Assembly (NCBI GenBank): GCA_010909165.1
Contig: VJWM01000221.1
Location: 186,001 to 250,000, forward strand
Source: Anthoceros angustus
Taxonomy: Eukaryota > Streptophyta > Anthocerotopsida > Anthocerotales > Anthocerotaceae
Length of the DNA stretch: 64,000 nucleotides
Direction of reading: 5' to 3'
Below, piece after piece: positions 1 through 11,794 of the stretch (the first letter of the stretch is position 1; the number at the start of each line of letters is the position of its first letter). A model generated the notes under the pieces. It ran no database searches. It saw only the letters and a program-made list of their open reading frames with translations, and had not been told where the DNA came from. The position numbers and the translations under genes are program-made.

Positions 1-893
1 AGGGAAGCTCATGGTTACCATATGCCAGCTTACCTCCCAGTGTTTTCAGATGTAGGTAGTGTACCTATTGGCATTTCTGCAAGCGCAAAATCGATGGCAG
101 GTCCGTCTCCGCTCTGACGGACAGAGAGCAACTTTGTGCGCTTGCTTGTGGAATTCGCTGTGTGGAAAACCATGACAATACACTTCGTTAATAAAGTGTT
201 TAACATATCTCTGCGTAATGTGAAATTCGATGTGGGTTTAACTTACATTCTTAAATACAGAGTTTGAACTGGACTCCCGGGTTTGTTGGTTGGAATGGCG
301 CGACTGACAATCATACATACAGTATGCGCAGCTCCCGAGTTGGCGCCCCCGCCATGCCTTCGCGTTTTTGAATGCACAGAGGCCCACCTCAGATCGGAGG
401 TTGTCTCTGCTCGCGGAGCCCACACACTTTTGAAGGCTCGGTTGCGCGCTCCAGGCGCCTCAGGTTTGATTCTCTGCCTGTCCTTCTCTGCGGCTTCGAA
501 ATGCTGCTTGCCGCTCCCTCTGTTGCGATGTTTCTCTCCTTGAGCCCTTGAGCTCAGCCCGGAGATACATGGCGGAGGCGTGAAGGTCCATTCCAGCTTC
601 TGATGCTTGCGGCATTCTGCTGATTGATCGTGTTTTGCTCAAGGATGGAGATTGCTGCTTGCTTTCCCTGATCAGTCTGACATCCGTGACGAGGGCACGG
701 GAATCTGAAATCGCGTCTGGCAGTTTAGAAATTTGGTCTAGGCAGATCCAGCGGGTGAGGCAGGAGTGCGCGTGCGGGTTGCGGATCGGGATTGTGGAAG
801 GAATAAGGGGCCGGGAACGGGACCGGGGCGGGGCCGGGGTGGAGAGGAGTGTGGAGCATGATTGAGGTGTAGAGAGTCTCCTCTTGAGACAGA
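1..893. other. 5' flank of the first gene, no gene seen
   Basis: No reading frame here has recognisable domains or continues into the first gene through a convincing splice. An AATAAA-like element near 191 could be the end of a gene lying left of the window. The stretch from about 300 to 890 is GC-rich and probably holds the promoter and 5' UTR of the gene that starts at 894. Confidence 0.4.
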
Positions 894-3800
894 ATGAGGA
901 AATCTGTGTTGATACAGGCTGGACGGCGGCACTTGGATCTGGAAAGAGTAGACCTGATTGACATTTGTCACGAGGATGACGATCTTCTGCTGGCTGGCGG
1001 GGGCGAGGAGGGCGGGAGTTATCCGCTGACTGAGAACCACGGGTCATCGTCTCCGCGCCGAGGCACGGAAGAGAAGGAGCCTTTCTCGTCCAGAAATATG
1101 AACGTCATCGAGGAGGGATTCGTTGTTGAAGGTCGCTGTCAGTCTTCGTTGCTCAGGGATTAGTATTTGGTGGTTGATTGAGGTGACGTGTGACTGATGG
1201 CTGCGCAACTGTCACCAGGCACGCTTTGTTTGTGTTTGAGAGGGGCTGTAGCAGTTGTTTGGAGTGGCTGATTCAGGATGTGTCTGTTGCTGCAGGAATC
1301 AATGTCAAGAACGGCCAGGAGGCCCTTGCTCGTAGCAAGAGCTTCCGGCAGTCGGAACCAGCCGGTGTTCCGTCCAGTTTGCCTGACACCGTGGAGGATG
1401 TGGCCGTGAAAAAGAAATTGAAAGGACGGACCAACCTGCGAAAGAGTTTAGCTTGGAACAAAGCATTTTTCACTGACGAAGGTGAGGTCGTGGTGTGCGT
1501 GTTTTCAGGATGTTTGGAAGAGGTTTTAGGAGATCTGGAGCTGAGCTGCTGGAAGTACTTGGTGCAGGGGTGCTGGATGTGGATGAGCTTCAAATCATGT
1601 CCAAGACTCCCAAGAAGCCTGTGCGGCTGCCGGTCATTGAGATCCCTGACCTACCAAAGCCTTCTGGAAGGGTGACATCCAGGGAGGCTGCTGATACGTT
1701 ACATTCTTCGGGGACTGTTGTGTTGGCTGCTGAGGCTTCAGCCCCTGCAACTGAGAAGTTGGATTTGGCTACAGAGGCCTCGGTTGTTGCACCTGGGAAA
1801 TTGATTAGTACTGGTGTGGCTGTGGAAAGCTCTGAAAAGCTGGAAGTCGCCCATTCTACTAGCTCTTTGAATACCTCTCTCAGGGACGTCATGCCTGAAG
1901 GCTCGAAAGTGCCACCGAGGAGTACGGCGACGAGGAGTGCGGCTTCAAGCATTGGTGGTGGGAAGCCGAGTTCGTCAAGTCTGCAGGGTAACAGTAGTAA
2001 ACTTCTTGCTGTTGCGGATGTAGTCTCAAAGACTAAAGCTGCATCGAGTCTCAAACTTGAAGCAGCGTCAAGGGGGAAACAGGAGGCAGCATCAAAGGCG
2101 AAGTTGGACACATCATCGAAAATCAAGTCTGAGGCTGTTCCGAAGTCTACATATAATCTGCGATCCAAACTCAACCTTCAAGCGAAGGCTGGAGATTCTT
2201 CCAAGCAGATCACCACTCAGAAAAGCAGCAGTGGCAGTAGTGCAGTTGCAAAACAGGACATTGCTGTCTCTAGTAGCTCTGCATCCATCCCAAAGGCTAA
2301 ACCCTCAGGATTACGAATGCCTGCACCAAAGCTTGGCTTCTTTGAATCAGTAAGTAGTCGCTGAAATTCAAAGCTTGTTGTCCCCTTTTGTCTTGAGTTG
2401 CTGTAATGAAAGGCCTTCTGCCCACTTTGTGTTCACTGTTTCTGTGTGGGATGCTGGGTGCTGTAGGCGAGGACAAATTCTACATCTAGCTTGCCAGATA
2501 AGTCCGGTGTGGCTGGATCAAACACCGGTGGTGGTCCTGTCACAGGACGAAGTTTGCCACCGAGGGTCCCTGATGGCAGTGCACGAACAAAGCCCCCAAC
2601 TGGGAGAACAACTCAGACAATGGATCCTTTGGCAGCTGCAGTGCATGCTAGTGTTCAATCCGGCATCCCTTCAGCTCCTCACTTAAGAGTCAGTGCCTAC
2701 AGTTTGAGATCTAGGGCCGCTTCTGCGTCTGCTCCAGCTTCCCCTCACAAAGGTAGGGCCTCTGCTGGCTCAGCTCCGGCTTCGCCTCAGAGAAGCAATC
2801 GACGGATGTTCTCTTCAGGGGCCGAACAAAGTCGACAAGGTACCCCTGCTACCTCACCGGCAAAGATGGAGAGTAGGCATGATGCTCGTGTGAAAGTCCA
2901 GAACCATGATTCTCCTGCAAGGAAGTTAAACAGTGGTGCAGGGCAACTTGAATATGCTGTGGCTGGAAGTTCCAGATCAACCTTCAAAGACTCTCTGAAG
3001 GGAAGCTCTGTCAGGTCTCCACCAGGGTTGCAGTCAAGGACAGGAACAGGTTTGGACAGTGCTTTACATGCAGTTCCTGAGCATGGAGGGCAACATGTCA
3101 TTCCTCGTGCCCAGACGGAGCCTGCCAGGTCTATATCAGGTGTGGTGGTGTCACAGCTCATGAAATATTCTGGATCCAGCGCCAGCCCACCTCCGCCAAG
3201 CAGTGGACCCGGGCCTCGGTTGGTCAGGTGTACTTCCTCTCCCATGGTCCTCAACAGAAATCCCTTGCCTCCTACAGCGCCCGGGAAAAGTCCTCTGGCA
3301 AACGCAACACCTAAGAAGGAGAGCAGATCTTTTTTCTCACTTGCCCGCAAGGCCGTCAGCAGATTGACTTCATCAAGCAGTTCCCCGAAGGAAGCGGGTC
3401 CGGACAAGGAAAATGGAAATGTCCAATCTCCTGCAGCATCCAAAAAGACCAGGCGCTTCTTCGAGTCTGTATGTGCCTCTCATTCCTTTGGTTCACTGTT
3501 CCTTGTCTTGCTGGAATTTGTTTTTGGTGTTGTTCTTTCATGAATGCTAGGCTAAAGCATCTTCTAATGCAGGCAAGGACCACTGAGATATCCACCCCGC
3601 CAAATAAATCTGGATTGGCCAGTTCCAAAGGTGGCAGCGTCCCTCTGGCTGGAAGAGCTTTACCACCCAAGGTTCCTGATAGTAATGGACAGTCCAAGCT
3701 GCCTAGCCCTCCAGTTGTGAGAGCTGTTCAGTCAATGGACCCATTAGCCGCTGCAGTGCACGCTGGTGTTCAATCCAATATCCCGTCAGCTCCTCACTTG

Positions 3801-5489
3801 AGAGGAAGTGACAACACATCGAGGAGTAGGATTCCCTCTGTGTCTGCTCCCACATCTCCTCAGAGGAATGACTGCCGGTTTCTTTCTTCAGGAGCAGAAC
3901 AAAGTTTGGAAGGTCCCAGTCTCGCACTTCCACCGAAGCCGGAGTACAGGTATGGCTCTTTTGCGCAAGGCCTTGCAGGAAGACTCAAGTCCGGTACAAG
4001 ACAACCTGGTAGTCCTGGCTCTGCGGCTGCTTCATCACCTACGAGCCTGTCGACGAACAGTGCGCACCAGGGATCTATAGCGGGGACCGAGTCATCTTCA
4101 AGCCCAGGTGTGAGTGGAGCCTTGCATTCTGTTTCTGAGGAGGATCAACCTCGGGAAGTAGATCCGGAAGTGCCCGCTGCCCTTTCCCCAGCGATTCCCT
4201 TGCAAGCAGGTGCCAAACCTCTTGGAACACCCGATCGTATGGTATCAAGCCCCTTGCAGCCTACAGCTGTGAATGATGCGGAGCCGGGAGGGCATTTGAT
4301 GCTGTCGAATACTGGCTCCTCTGCTACTGTACCAGCAGGAGGAAACACCCCCATCTCACTGACGAAGTTGGCTGGGTTAACAGAGAGGAGAAACTCCATC
4401 AGTCTGGGTGTCTCAGCCGCTACTTTCTGTGGTGACGGGGAAGGCTGTCAAACGGGGACTGAAGTGAATGGTCTGAACAGCTTGACGAGATGCGAGGAAA
4501 CCTCTGGCGCTGATGACAGGAACATTGGCTTGCAAGGAGCTGGCACAGTTGTTCATGGACCTCCTTCGGAACCCAAGGAGGCTGTCGGGATGAGACGGCT
4601 AAGCAACAGTGGTGAGTCGGTCAGTAGTCCATCTCACTGGATCGACTGGCATAAATTTCAAGAACGAACTCCCGATTCGAAGACTTTGATCCCCAAACCA
4701 GGAGGCGCCAGGTCTGTGTCTCCTGTGTTGGTGGCACAGCTGATGCAGAATTCGCAGTCTGGATCAAGTCCGACGTCGTCAAGCAGTGGCGATGGACCTC
4801 GGTTGGTTAGATGTACATCATCTCCCATGGTCATGAATGGACGGAGTCCTTTGGCAAATGCGGCACCCAAAAGAAGAGAGAGCAGATCCTTCTTTTCACT
4901 TGCCCGCAAAGCTGTGAGCAAATTGACATCCTCACCAAGCTCCTCTGGTAAAGCAGGTCAGGAGACTGAAAAAGTAGATGGGCAACCTCTTCCAGCGTCG
5001 CAACTGGGCAGGCGCTTGAGCAAGTCTGGCCAGAGTCTACAGAACCGGAGAGACAGCACAGACCGTGCAGAAGACGATTCACAGGACGGGAACGAGAATG
5101 CACAGAGCGGTGTACTTCAAGAGGTGAAGAAATTGCCTCCATTCACCGAAGAGTGGATCGCTGCACTGGAGGCGGCAGGACAGGTGAAGTTCCAGCATGT
5201 TCAAACAGCCTCGTAGTCTTCCTAGTCACGCTCTCAATCTAACATTTTTCCTTCTGTCCGACTCAACTTCTACAGGAAGCTCTAGAGATGAAGGGTGGTT
5301 CAGTTCAAAACTCGCCACCAAACAAAATCAGTCCCAAGTCCAACCCGTGGTCTCCTGTAAGCAGAACTTCTCATTCCTGCTTGGGCATCCCTTTTCACCT
5401 TACACTCCCTCGTAACAAAACCAAGTCATGCATCGCAGGTGCGGAGGAATGGACTGGGACCCTTCGATTGCACCAAGCGTTGCTCCTAA
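894..5489 (+). CDS. large Ser/Pro-rich plant protein of unknown function, 7 exons, about 1316 aa
   Basis: Seven exons join in frame: 894-1131, 1296-1481, 1568-2349, 2467-3468, 3573-5183, 5276-5356, 5439-5489. The join of exons 2 and 3 makes NLRKSLAWNKAFFTDEGVLD, a motif I recognise from uncharacterised land-plant proteins. The last exons encode TEEWIAALEAAGQ, then QNSPP and WSP, and the end GLGPFDCTKRCS, also a conserved plant C-terminus. Between these lies low-complexity Ser/Pro/Ala sequence, probably disordered. Exons 4 and 5 are paralogous modules: each starts ART, contains SMDPLAAAVHA or a close variant, SSGAEQS, PRLVRCTSSPM and ESRSFFSLARKAVS, and is bounded by phase-0 introns. ATG 894 is the first in-frame start joined by a phase-1 intron. 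Function is unknown; I do not assign one. Confidence 0.85.
2467..5183 (+). repeat. tandemly duplicated coding exons
   Basis: Exon 4 (2467-3468) and exon 5 (3573-5183) share the same order of blocks: ART start, KSG, LPP.VPD, DPLAAAVHA.VQS.IPSAPHLR, SSGAEQS, PRLVRCTSSPMV and RSFFSLARKAVS.LTSS. Both flanking introns are phase 0, so copying preserves the frame. Exon 5 carries an extra segment of about 200 residues in the middle. Exon 3 also ends in FFES, matching the end of exon 4, so the splice border itself was copied. Confidence 0.85.
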
Positions 5490-5791
5490 CGAGAAACCGT
5501 AACGGATCTGATGATTGTTTGCACTACTGCAGCCGCCGCTCTTGCACACAACTTATACACATAAATTTCCATCAGGAGTTGAGCTCGAGTGGGAGGCCAG
5601 AGGCCAAGCTGCTTTTCTACATGGCAGGTGGTGCGCTTGGGAAGTTCGTGTGTATCTATACTTAATTGGGGTGTAAAAGTGTTAGCTAGATAGGTAGGCA
5701 GGTTGTGTTGGAAGTGAGTTATTTTGAATGATCAGGTTATCCATAATTTCCTGAGTAGTGGACAAGGTGTGTTCCGAACGAGCTTGACATC
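5490..5791. other. 3' UTR and intergenic spacer
   Basis: About 300 bp between the stop at 5489 and the ATG at 5792, with no coding signal. It must hold the 3' end of the first gene and the promoter of the CIP111-like gene, so the two genes are tightly packed head to tail. Confidence 0.5.
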
Positions 5792-8700
5792 ATGCCGGCG
5801 CTGAACCGCAAGCAGCGAGGCGGGGCCGCCGTGGCCAGCTCCAGTCCCAGCCCCAGCCCGCCCGCCGCGAAATCAAAAGCACGCCCGCCTGGAATTGCAC
5901 ACCTCGGGGAGGTTCAAGTCGTGGACGAGCGGGATGGCCGAATTCCAGCCGCCCTCTACATGTCCGAGGCTGCTATGCTCACGGCTGGTTTGGCCAGCGG
6001 GCAGTTGGTGGCTGTATCTCTGGGCTCGGAATCGGAATTGGAATCGGAACCGGGCTACCGCGATGAGCTCGGGGCGCGCTACGCTGTGGCAGTTTGTTGG
6101 CCTTCGAGAAAGGTGCGGCAGCGCAGGCTTCTGGAGCAATATGGGGTAAATGGATGTTCGCAATGGTGGACTGACCCCGTGTGTGTGCAATCCTGCAGCT
6201 GGTGCGAGACGCTTTGCGCGTCTCCAAGAGCCTGAGCAACAGCCTGGGCCGCCCTGGGGTTGGGGCGAGTGTGTGGATCCATCCTCTGAGCCAGGAATGC
6301 GCAGCAGGTGCAGATGGGAGGTTGGCTACCAGGCGCCTGGCTTATGCCGGGGCCAAGGTTGTGGAAGCTTCCGTGCAGGCCTGCAGCCGCCTGCTGCTCG
6401 CCTTCCGCGGGCCGCTGCTTCCCGACCGGCCTGCCGCCGCAGCATTGGCCTCCATCGCCGAGGGAGACGAGCAGGTGACGGCCTTGCTGCAGAGGTTTGC
6501 CGTGCGCTGGCTGGCTGATCGGTTTCTGCTGCCCGGGAGCCTGGTGGTGCTCCCGGTCTGCGGGGTAGAGTGCGTGTTTCGCGTCTCGGATTTGCAGCAC
6601 GGGGCCGTGAAGGTTGGAGTTGATGGTGTGGAGGAGCGGAAGCTGGAGAGGAGCTCAGGGGTTGGAGACGGAGACGGAGACGGAGTTAGGGTTGGGTTGC
6701 CGGCTCATGTTGATGTTTTCCACATTGTGCGTGAGACTGTTGTGGAGTTTCTCCGTCCCGTGGGTGGTGGGGCTTCGGTGGAAGGGGAGGTGGTGGAGGC
6801 GAAGGTGGAGGAGGAAGTGGGCAGGAAGGAAGTTGCGGAACTGAGGTTTTCTGCTCTGGGTGGATTGTCGGACCAGATTCAGGCCCTCCGAGATGTTGTC
6901 GAGCTTCCCGTCTTGCAGCCAATGCTGTACACGAGGTGAGAGGCGGAGGTGGTGGGTTTTTAGTTCTGTTACTGGTGTTTGTTGATTCTGAGCGGGAGGG
7001 TTTTTTTTTCAGGTATGGGTTGCTGCCTCCGCGGGGAGTTCTGCTGTACGGCCCCTCCGGGACTGGGAAAACGTCGCTGGCTCGAGCTGCTGCTGCTGAG
7101 GCAGGGTTGCCGTTGTTTGTGGTAAATGGGCCTGAGCTTGTGCAAGAGTTCTATGGGGGAAGCGAGAACGCGCTTGAAGCAGTGTTCGCCTCGGCTGTGG
7201 ATTCAGCACCGTCAGTGGTAGCTGTTCCAGCCTGCTAGCTCGAGATGGTCGTCTTGATATAGTGGTGTGCTTCTATGTGCTTTCGGAGGCTTTTTCTTCG
7301 CACTCGGAAATGATATCTGTCTCCTGTTTGATCTTTTTGAGTTCTGCGCCACTCATGAGTGATCCACTTTTTCTGTTTCAGGTGTTTATAGATGAACTGG
7401 ATGCAATAGCTCCCGAGCGGAAGGATGGGATTGAGGAGCTTGCTCACAGAATGGTGTCAGCATTACTGACATTGCTCGACGGGGGTGTGAAGCAAGACCT
7501 GGAGCATTGGGTCACAGTCATTGGTGCCACAAACCGACTGGATGCCGTGGACTCGGCCTTGAGACGGCCTGGGCGTTTTGACAGAGAAATTGAAGTTGGT
7601 AGGGCGCTGCATTTGTTTTGAATGTTTGTTGCCACGATTGCCACGTTTCATGAGTCTGTCCTCCTCGGTACATGCATCTCTCATGAGGGTGTCTCGAGTT
7701 TGCTTGGTTTCCAGTTGCTCATACAGATAAGTTTTTGCACTGTCCAGGTATTCCCACACCTTCTGGGAGACGAGAGATCCTGGACACAGTGCTGAGCCAT
7801 ATGAATCATTCTCTGAGCCATGACGATGTGCAAACTTTGGCAGCAGCTACTCACGGCTTCGTTGGGGCAGACTTGACAGCTCTCTGTAACGAAGCTGCCA
7901 TGACTGCCCTGCGCAGCTATGTCAAGCATCAAGAATCAACGGACTCGGAACTGGGAAGTGTGGAGGAGCAACTAGCCGCCCTTTCCGTTTCCAAGAGCTC
8001 CTGTGAGGTGTCTTCTCCGCCTCAAGTTTGTGACAGAGGGGATGACCAGGGAACAGGGAGGCAGCCAAGGGATGGCCGAGTCTTGCAAGGTGCTAAGCAA
8101 TCAAGAGGAACTGATCTAAGAATTAGTTCAAGAGACTTCGCACTTGCGAAGACTAAAGTTCGACCCAGTGGAATGCGAGAGGTGATTGGCTTTCCATCAT
8201 GTTTCAGTTCCTCTTCCTACCAACAACACACTGTAGAGCTCTAGGGCTAAGAGTGGGGGAACTGCTGCAGGTGATGTTGGAGGTGCCTGTTGTGCGGTGG
8301 TCTGACATCGGGGGTCAGGAAGAAGTCAAGCAACAGTTAAGAGAAATTGTGGAGTGGCCCCAGAAGCACGGGGATGCATTAGCTCGAATCGGAGCGCAGG
8401 CTCCCAGAGGTGTGATGCTGTATGGACCCCCTGGCTGCAGCAAGACCCTAATGGCCAGGGCAGTGGCTGCGGAGGCAGAACTAAGCTTCCTTGCAGTCAA
8501 GGGACCCGAGCTGCTGAGCAAGTGGGTTGGTGAATCAGAGAAGGCGGTGTGCACATTATTTGCTCGTGCACGAGCTGCGGCACCCTCCATCATCTTCTTC
8601 GACGAGGTAGACGGTCTCGTTGGGGATCGTGACAACGATCATGATGGAGAATGCTCTGTGGGCAGTAGAGTAATCAGCCAGATTCTAGTTGAACTGGACG

Positions 8701-9401
8701 GTGAGTCCCATCCCTCGGTGCAGGTTTTCTACTTCCTTCAACATGCCCGTTCCCCTAATACATCCACGTAATCTGTGCCAGGCCTGAAGCCCTCCACAGG
8801 TGTTGCCGTGGTGGCTGCCACAAACCGTCCAGACAAGATCGACCCAGCTCTTCTCCGCCCAGGTACATTCCTTTGGCCACCACCCATATATGCTCCCTTC
8901 ACCTGCGGCCCCCCTCCTGACTGCTCTCCATCCATCGCAGGACGATTTGACCGCCTTCTGTTCGTGGGACCTCCCGACACTCCGGCCAGGGAAGAAATAT
9001 TCAAAATCCATCTCCGCAGCGTCCCTTGCAGCCCGGCCGTCTCAGTCCAGAAGCTGGCATCTTTGACAACCAAGTACACAGGAGCCGACATCTCTGCTGT
9101 GTGTCGAGAAGCTGCCCTCGCAGCCCTGGAAGTAAGCTCTCCTCGCCCTTATCACTCCACCCCGATCACTGATACCCTACCACCTCCCATCCCCTTTATC
9201 TAACGCCCACACTGGTGCTGTCCTTTCAGGAGGACATGACGGTAGAGAGTGTGTGTATGCGGCACTTCGAGTCTGCCCTCCAAGTAGTCCAACCCTCAGC
9301 TGCCCAGTATGTAAACATGCGCTTTCCCAGCTCAAAGATGCCATGAGTTACAACCTCCCTTCTTGTCTCACTTCCAGTCACTCCCTGTCAAGCGAACGTG
9401 A
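5792..9401 (+). CDS. CIP111: CIP111/AFG2-type AAA ATPase, 10 exons, about 917 aa
   Basis: Exons: 5792-6145, 6199-6935, 7013-7217, 7382-7598, 7748-8181, 8271-8700, 8782-8862, 8941-9131, 9230-9310, 9378-9401. Two AAA modules are clear. D1 has Walker A GPSGTGKT (residues about 377-384), Walker B VFIDELD (433-439) and sensor GATNR. D2 has Walker A GPPGCSKT (701-708) and Walker B IIFFDEVD (about 756-763), then RPGRFDR. The Cys-Ser in the D2 P-loop is typical of the AFG2/SPATA5 family, whose plant member is calmodulin-binding CIP111. Yeast AFG2 acts in cytoplasmic 60S pre-ribosome maturation; that role is inferred here. The N-terminal double-psi region is weakly conserved, as expected. The last short exon (SLPVKRT then stop) is chosen for its strong pyrimidine tract; reading through 9311 would instead end at about 9346. 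Confidence 0.92.
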
Positions 9402-10470
9402 CCGTGCACTGCCTCCCACCTACTCGGCACATCTCCACCATCCACCTCGACAGCCCCCGACCCGGCGATCCCGATTCCTCCGCCCTGACACTGTGGGGCC
9501 TTCCCGGTGTGAACGGGTCCTATTACAAGCGCCCACACGACGACCGCAGAATATTCCGCACCCGGTGCCCCGGTACCCGATCCCGGCGGCTGGCAACTTC
9601 CACGAAATTGCTGCGTGGTGAGTCGTGACGCTCCCGCCCAGCATGATTAAATCTACTTACTTACGTCCCTAACAGCACACCCGTGCACAGACACAGAAAA
9701 AGGGCCCCATCGGCCCGTATCGGGCCGAAAGCAGCAGCCATGTTACTTTGCGCTGTGCGCTGCTGCCGCATTTCCACACGTCCCCGTCCCCGTCCCGGCC
9801 CGGCCAGGGCTGGCACAGATAAATCATGGGCGGTGCCGGGCCCCCGCCCGCTGCCCCCTGCCAAGCAGGGCTGTTGGCAAGGTGGGTGGCCGCACAGGCC
9901 ACTTGGCCTGGGCCCCGGCCTGCGGTGTGGTAGCTGTTACCCCTGTGTGGCAGCTGGTGAGCCGGTCTGAGTTCGAGGGGACCGGGACGTCGGCCCGGAC
10001 CGTCTCAGGCCCGGTGCCAGGCCTGGCACCGGTCCTGCGCCTGCCCCGCAACCCTAGAAAGAATTATGGCCCACACGCGTCCCCGGACGCAGGCTCCCGG
10101 CCACAGCCGCACCGCCACCTCGCCGCCTCCCGTGTGAACGTTTCGCCGCGGCGAAACTCCATCCCGGGTCGGGTCGGGCGGGTCGTGTGATCAGGATTAG
10201 CTCACTTGCTAGTAAGGACTCGCATGATCCGATCAGGCTGTAACGCCTGGAGTTAAGTTGTAGTCCGTGAGGCTAGGATTGCAGTGAGGATGACGTACGT
10301 CCTACCTTGGTTGGAGTGAATGTTGCCGCGCGAAGCTTAGCTGTAAAAGGTGGACAACGATTGATCATCTCTCTCTCTTCCTAGAATCGTCATACCGCGA
10401 GCTCTATTTCATTGTGCGTCTCCTTTCCTTCTTGTGTCTCTGGGTTGCTCTCGTGGTTTGGTTTGTCGGA
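9402..10470. other. GC-rich intergenic sequence, no gene
   Basis: Holds the 3' UTR of the CIP111 gene and a very GC-rich block (about 9660-10190). Open frames here have no recognisable domain and look like products of GC bias. Some open frame continues past the CIP111 stop to about 9628, but it matches nothing I know. Confidence 0.4.
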
Positions 10471-10635
10471 GAAGTGTGGTGCGTCACCATTTGCTCTTGC
10501 CAGGTCGTTGTATTGAAGGAGAAGTGTAGTGCGTCGAAGTGTGGTGCGTCACCGTTCGCTCTTGCCAGGTTGTTGTATTGAAGGAAAAGTGTGGTGCGTC
10601 ACCGTTCGCTCTTGCCAGGTTGTTGTACTGAAGGA
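10471..10635. repeat. three 50-bp tandem repeats
   Basis: Units start at 10471, 10536 and 10586, each beginning (g/a)aagtgtggtgcgtcacc and ending ttgtattgaagga or close. A 15-bp partial unit (10521-10535) separates the first two. Differences between units are a few bases only. Confidence 0.85.
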
Positions 10636-10646
10636 GTGCAAAAAAG

Positions 10647-10738
10647 CAGTAGAATAGTGCGCCACCTAAATTGAAGGAGTCAGTGCAAGAAGGCAGTAGA
10701 ATAGTACACCATCGTTTAGATGGCGCACTATTCTACTG
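10647..10738. repeat. 18-bp perfect inverted repeat
   Basis: The 18 bases at 10647-10664 are the exact reverse complement of 10721-10738 (TGGCGCACTATTCTACTG). A second, imperfect copy of the left arm lies at about 10694-10712, so two alternative hairpins are possible. It sits directly after the 50-bp repeat array. Confidence 0.8.
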
Positions 10739-10749
10739 ATCTAGTGATT

Positions 10750-10985
10750 TGTTTATATATGCGTTCTGTTGTTCTCGCTATCCAATCTGTTGTTCTCGCT
10801 GTCCAACTCTTGCTATCCAATCTGATGTTCTCGCTGTCCAACTCTCACTATCCAATCTGTTGTTCTCGCTGTCAACTGACTTATTGCTTGGTTAGCGTCC
10901 ATGCTTTTAGTCCGTTATGTGTTCTGTTGTTCTTGCTATCCAATCTATTGTTCTCGCTATCCACTCTGTTGTTCTCGCTATGCAA
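10750..10985. repeat. degenerate TTCTCGCTATCCAA tandem repeat
   Basis: The phrase tctgttgttctcgct followed by atccaa or gtccaa recurs about eight times with substitutions and small indels. No coding potential is evident. Confidence 0.75.
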
Positions 10986-11706
10986 CTTTTGTTCATCTTC
11001 ATCATTGGTTGGTTGCAGCAACTACACAAAAGAAGCTCCACCACTCAATCACTGATCTTAACTCGCAATGTTGTTTATGCATTGCCTGCAATAGAGACTC
11101 TCAAGACTCGCCAAGGTGTTCCACTGTAGAGGCCCAAAACTGTGATTATCACACATCGAAGGTCATCTGCTATTTGTGAGCAATCATCTATATATGTGAT
11201 CATTTATATACGATTGTTTATCATCCAATCAGTGGTCTTAACTTGTTGCGCTGTAACTCCTTGTTCTTTCATCAGTTGTTTGTGAGTGTTCATCTATATA
11301 TAATCATTTATCTAATCACTCGTCCTAATCCTAACTCTGTTTCTATTGGTCGCGGCGATGTCTAAGATGTGGCGAACTCGAATGCATCCAGGAAAGGGTT
11401 ACAGCGCAACGAAGGCTATCCATTTTGAGTGAATAGCTTTCTCTCGCTCTTGGTAAGAAACTTAGTAATGGAACCACAAAACTTCATTATGTTCAGTCTT
11501 TCTCTCCCTCGTTTTCGAGTTCCTGCCTACTCTTAGTATCTCTGTGTGTAGTCACGACATTATTCGGTAGTCCCAATCTGCGTGTAGTCGCTGACACTCT
11601 GTTGATGTGATCCTCTTGTCCGTATGTTTGTCTTTGCGTAGTCTTGAGAGTATGTAGATGAAAATCAATCATCATTTGTGTTTGTTAAGGCTCAATTCGG
11701 AAGTCT

Positions 11707-11794
11707 CTGAGGTCGGCTATGATTGTCTAGTTTTCTCCTTTCTGCCTTCATACAGGCACAAAGGAGAAAACTAGACAATCATAGCCGACCTCAG
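11707..11794. repeat. near-perfect palindrome: 41-bp arms, 6-nt loop
   Basis: Bases 11707-11747 pair with 11754-11794 with a single C/C mismatch (11742/11759) and a TCATAC loop. Either strand would fold into a long hairpin. A diverged copy of the left flank and arm follows immediately (about 11800-11870), so the palindrome probably arose within a tandem duplication by inversion of one copy. It could be a foldback element or a young small-RNA precursor; sequence alone cannot tell. Confidence 0.9.

Noticed and set aside
9402-9628. Possible extra coding exon after the CIP111 stop
   Set aside because: The open frame lacks conservation with the CIP111 C-terminus and needs no splice to be explained as GC-rich 3' UTR.
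10200-10340. Weak likeness to a 5S rRNA internal promoter (agttaag, taggat, gaggatgac)
   Set aside because: Only scattered words match, spacing is wrong and no 5S secondary structure can be drawn.
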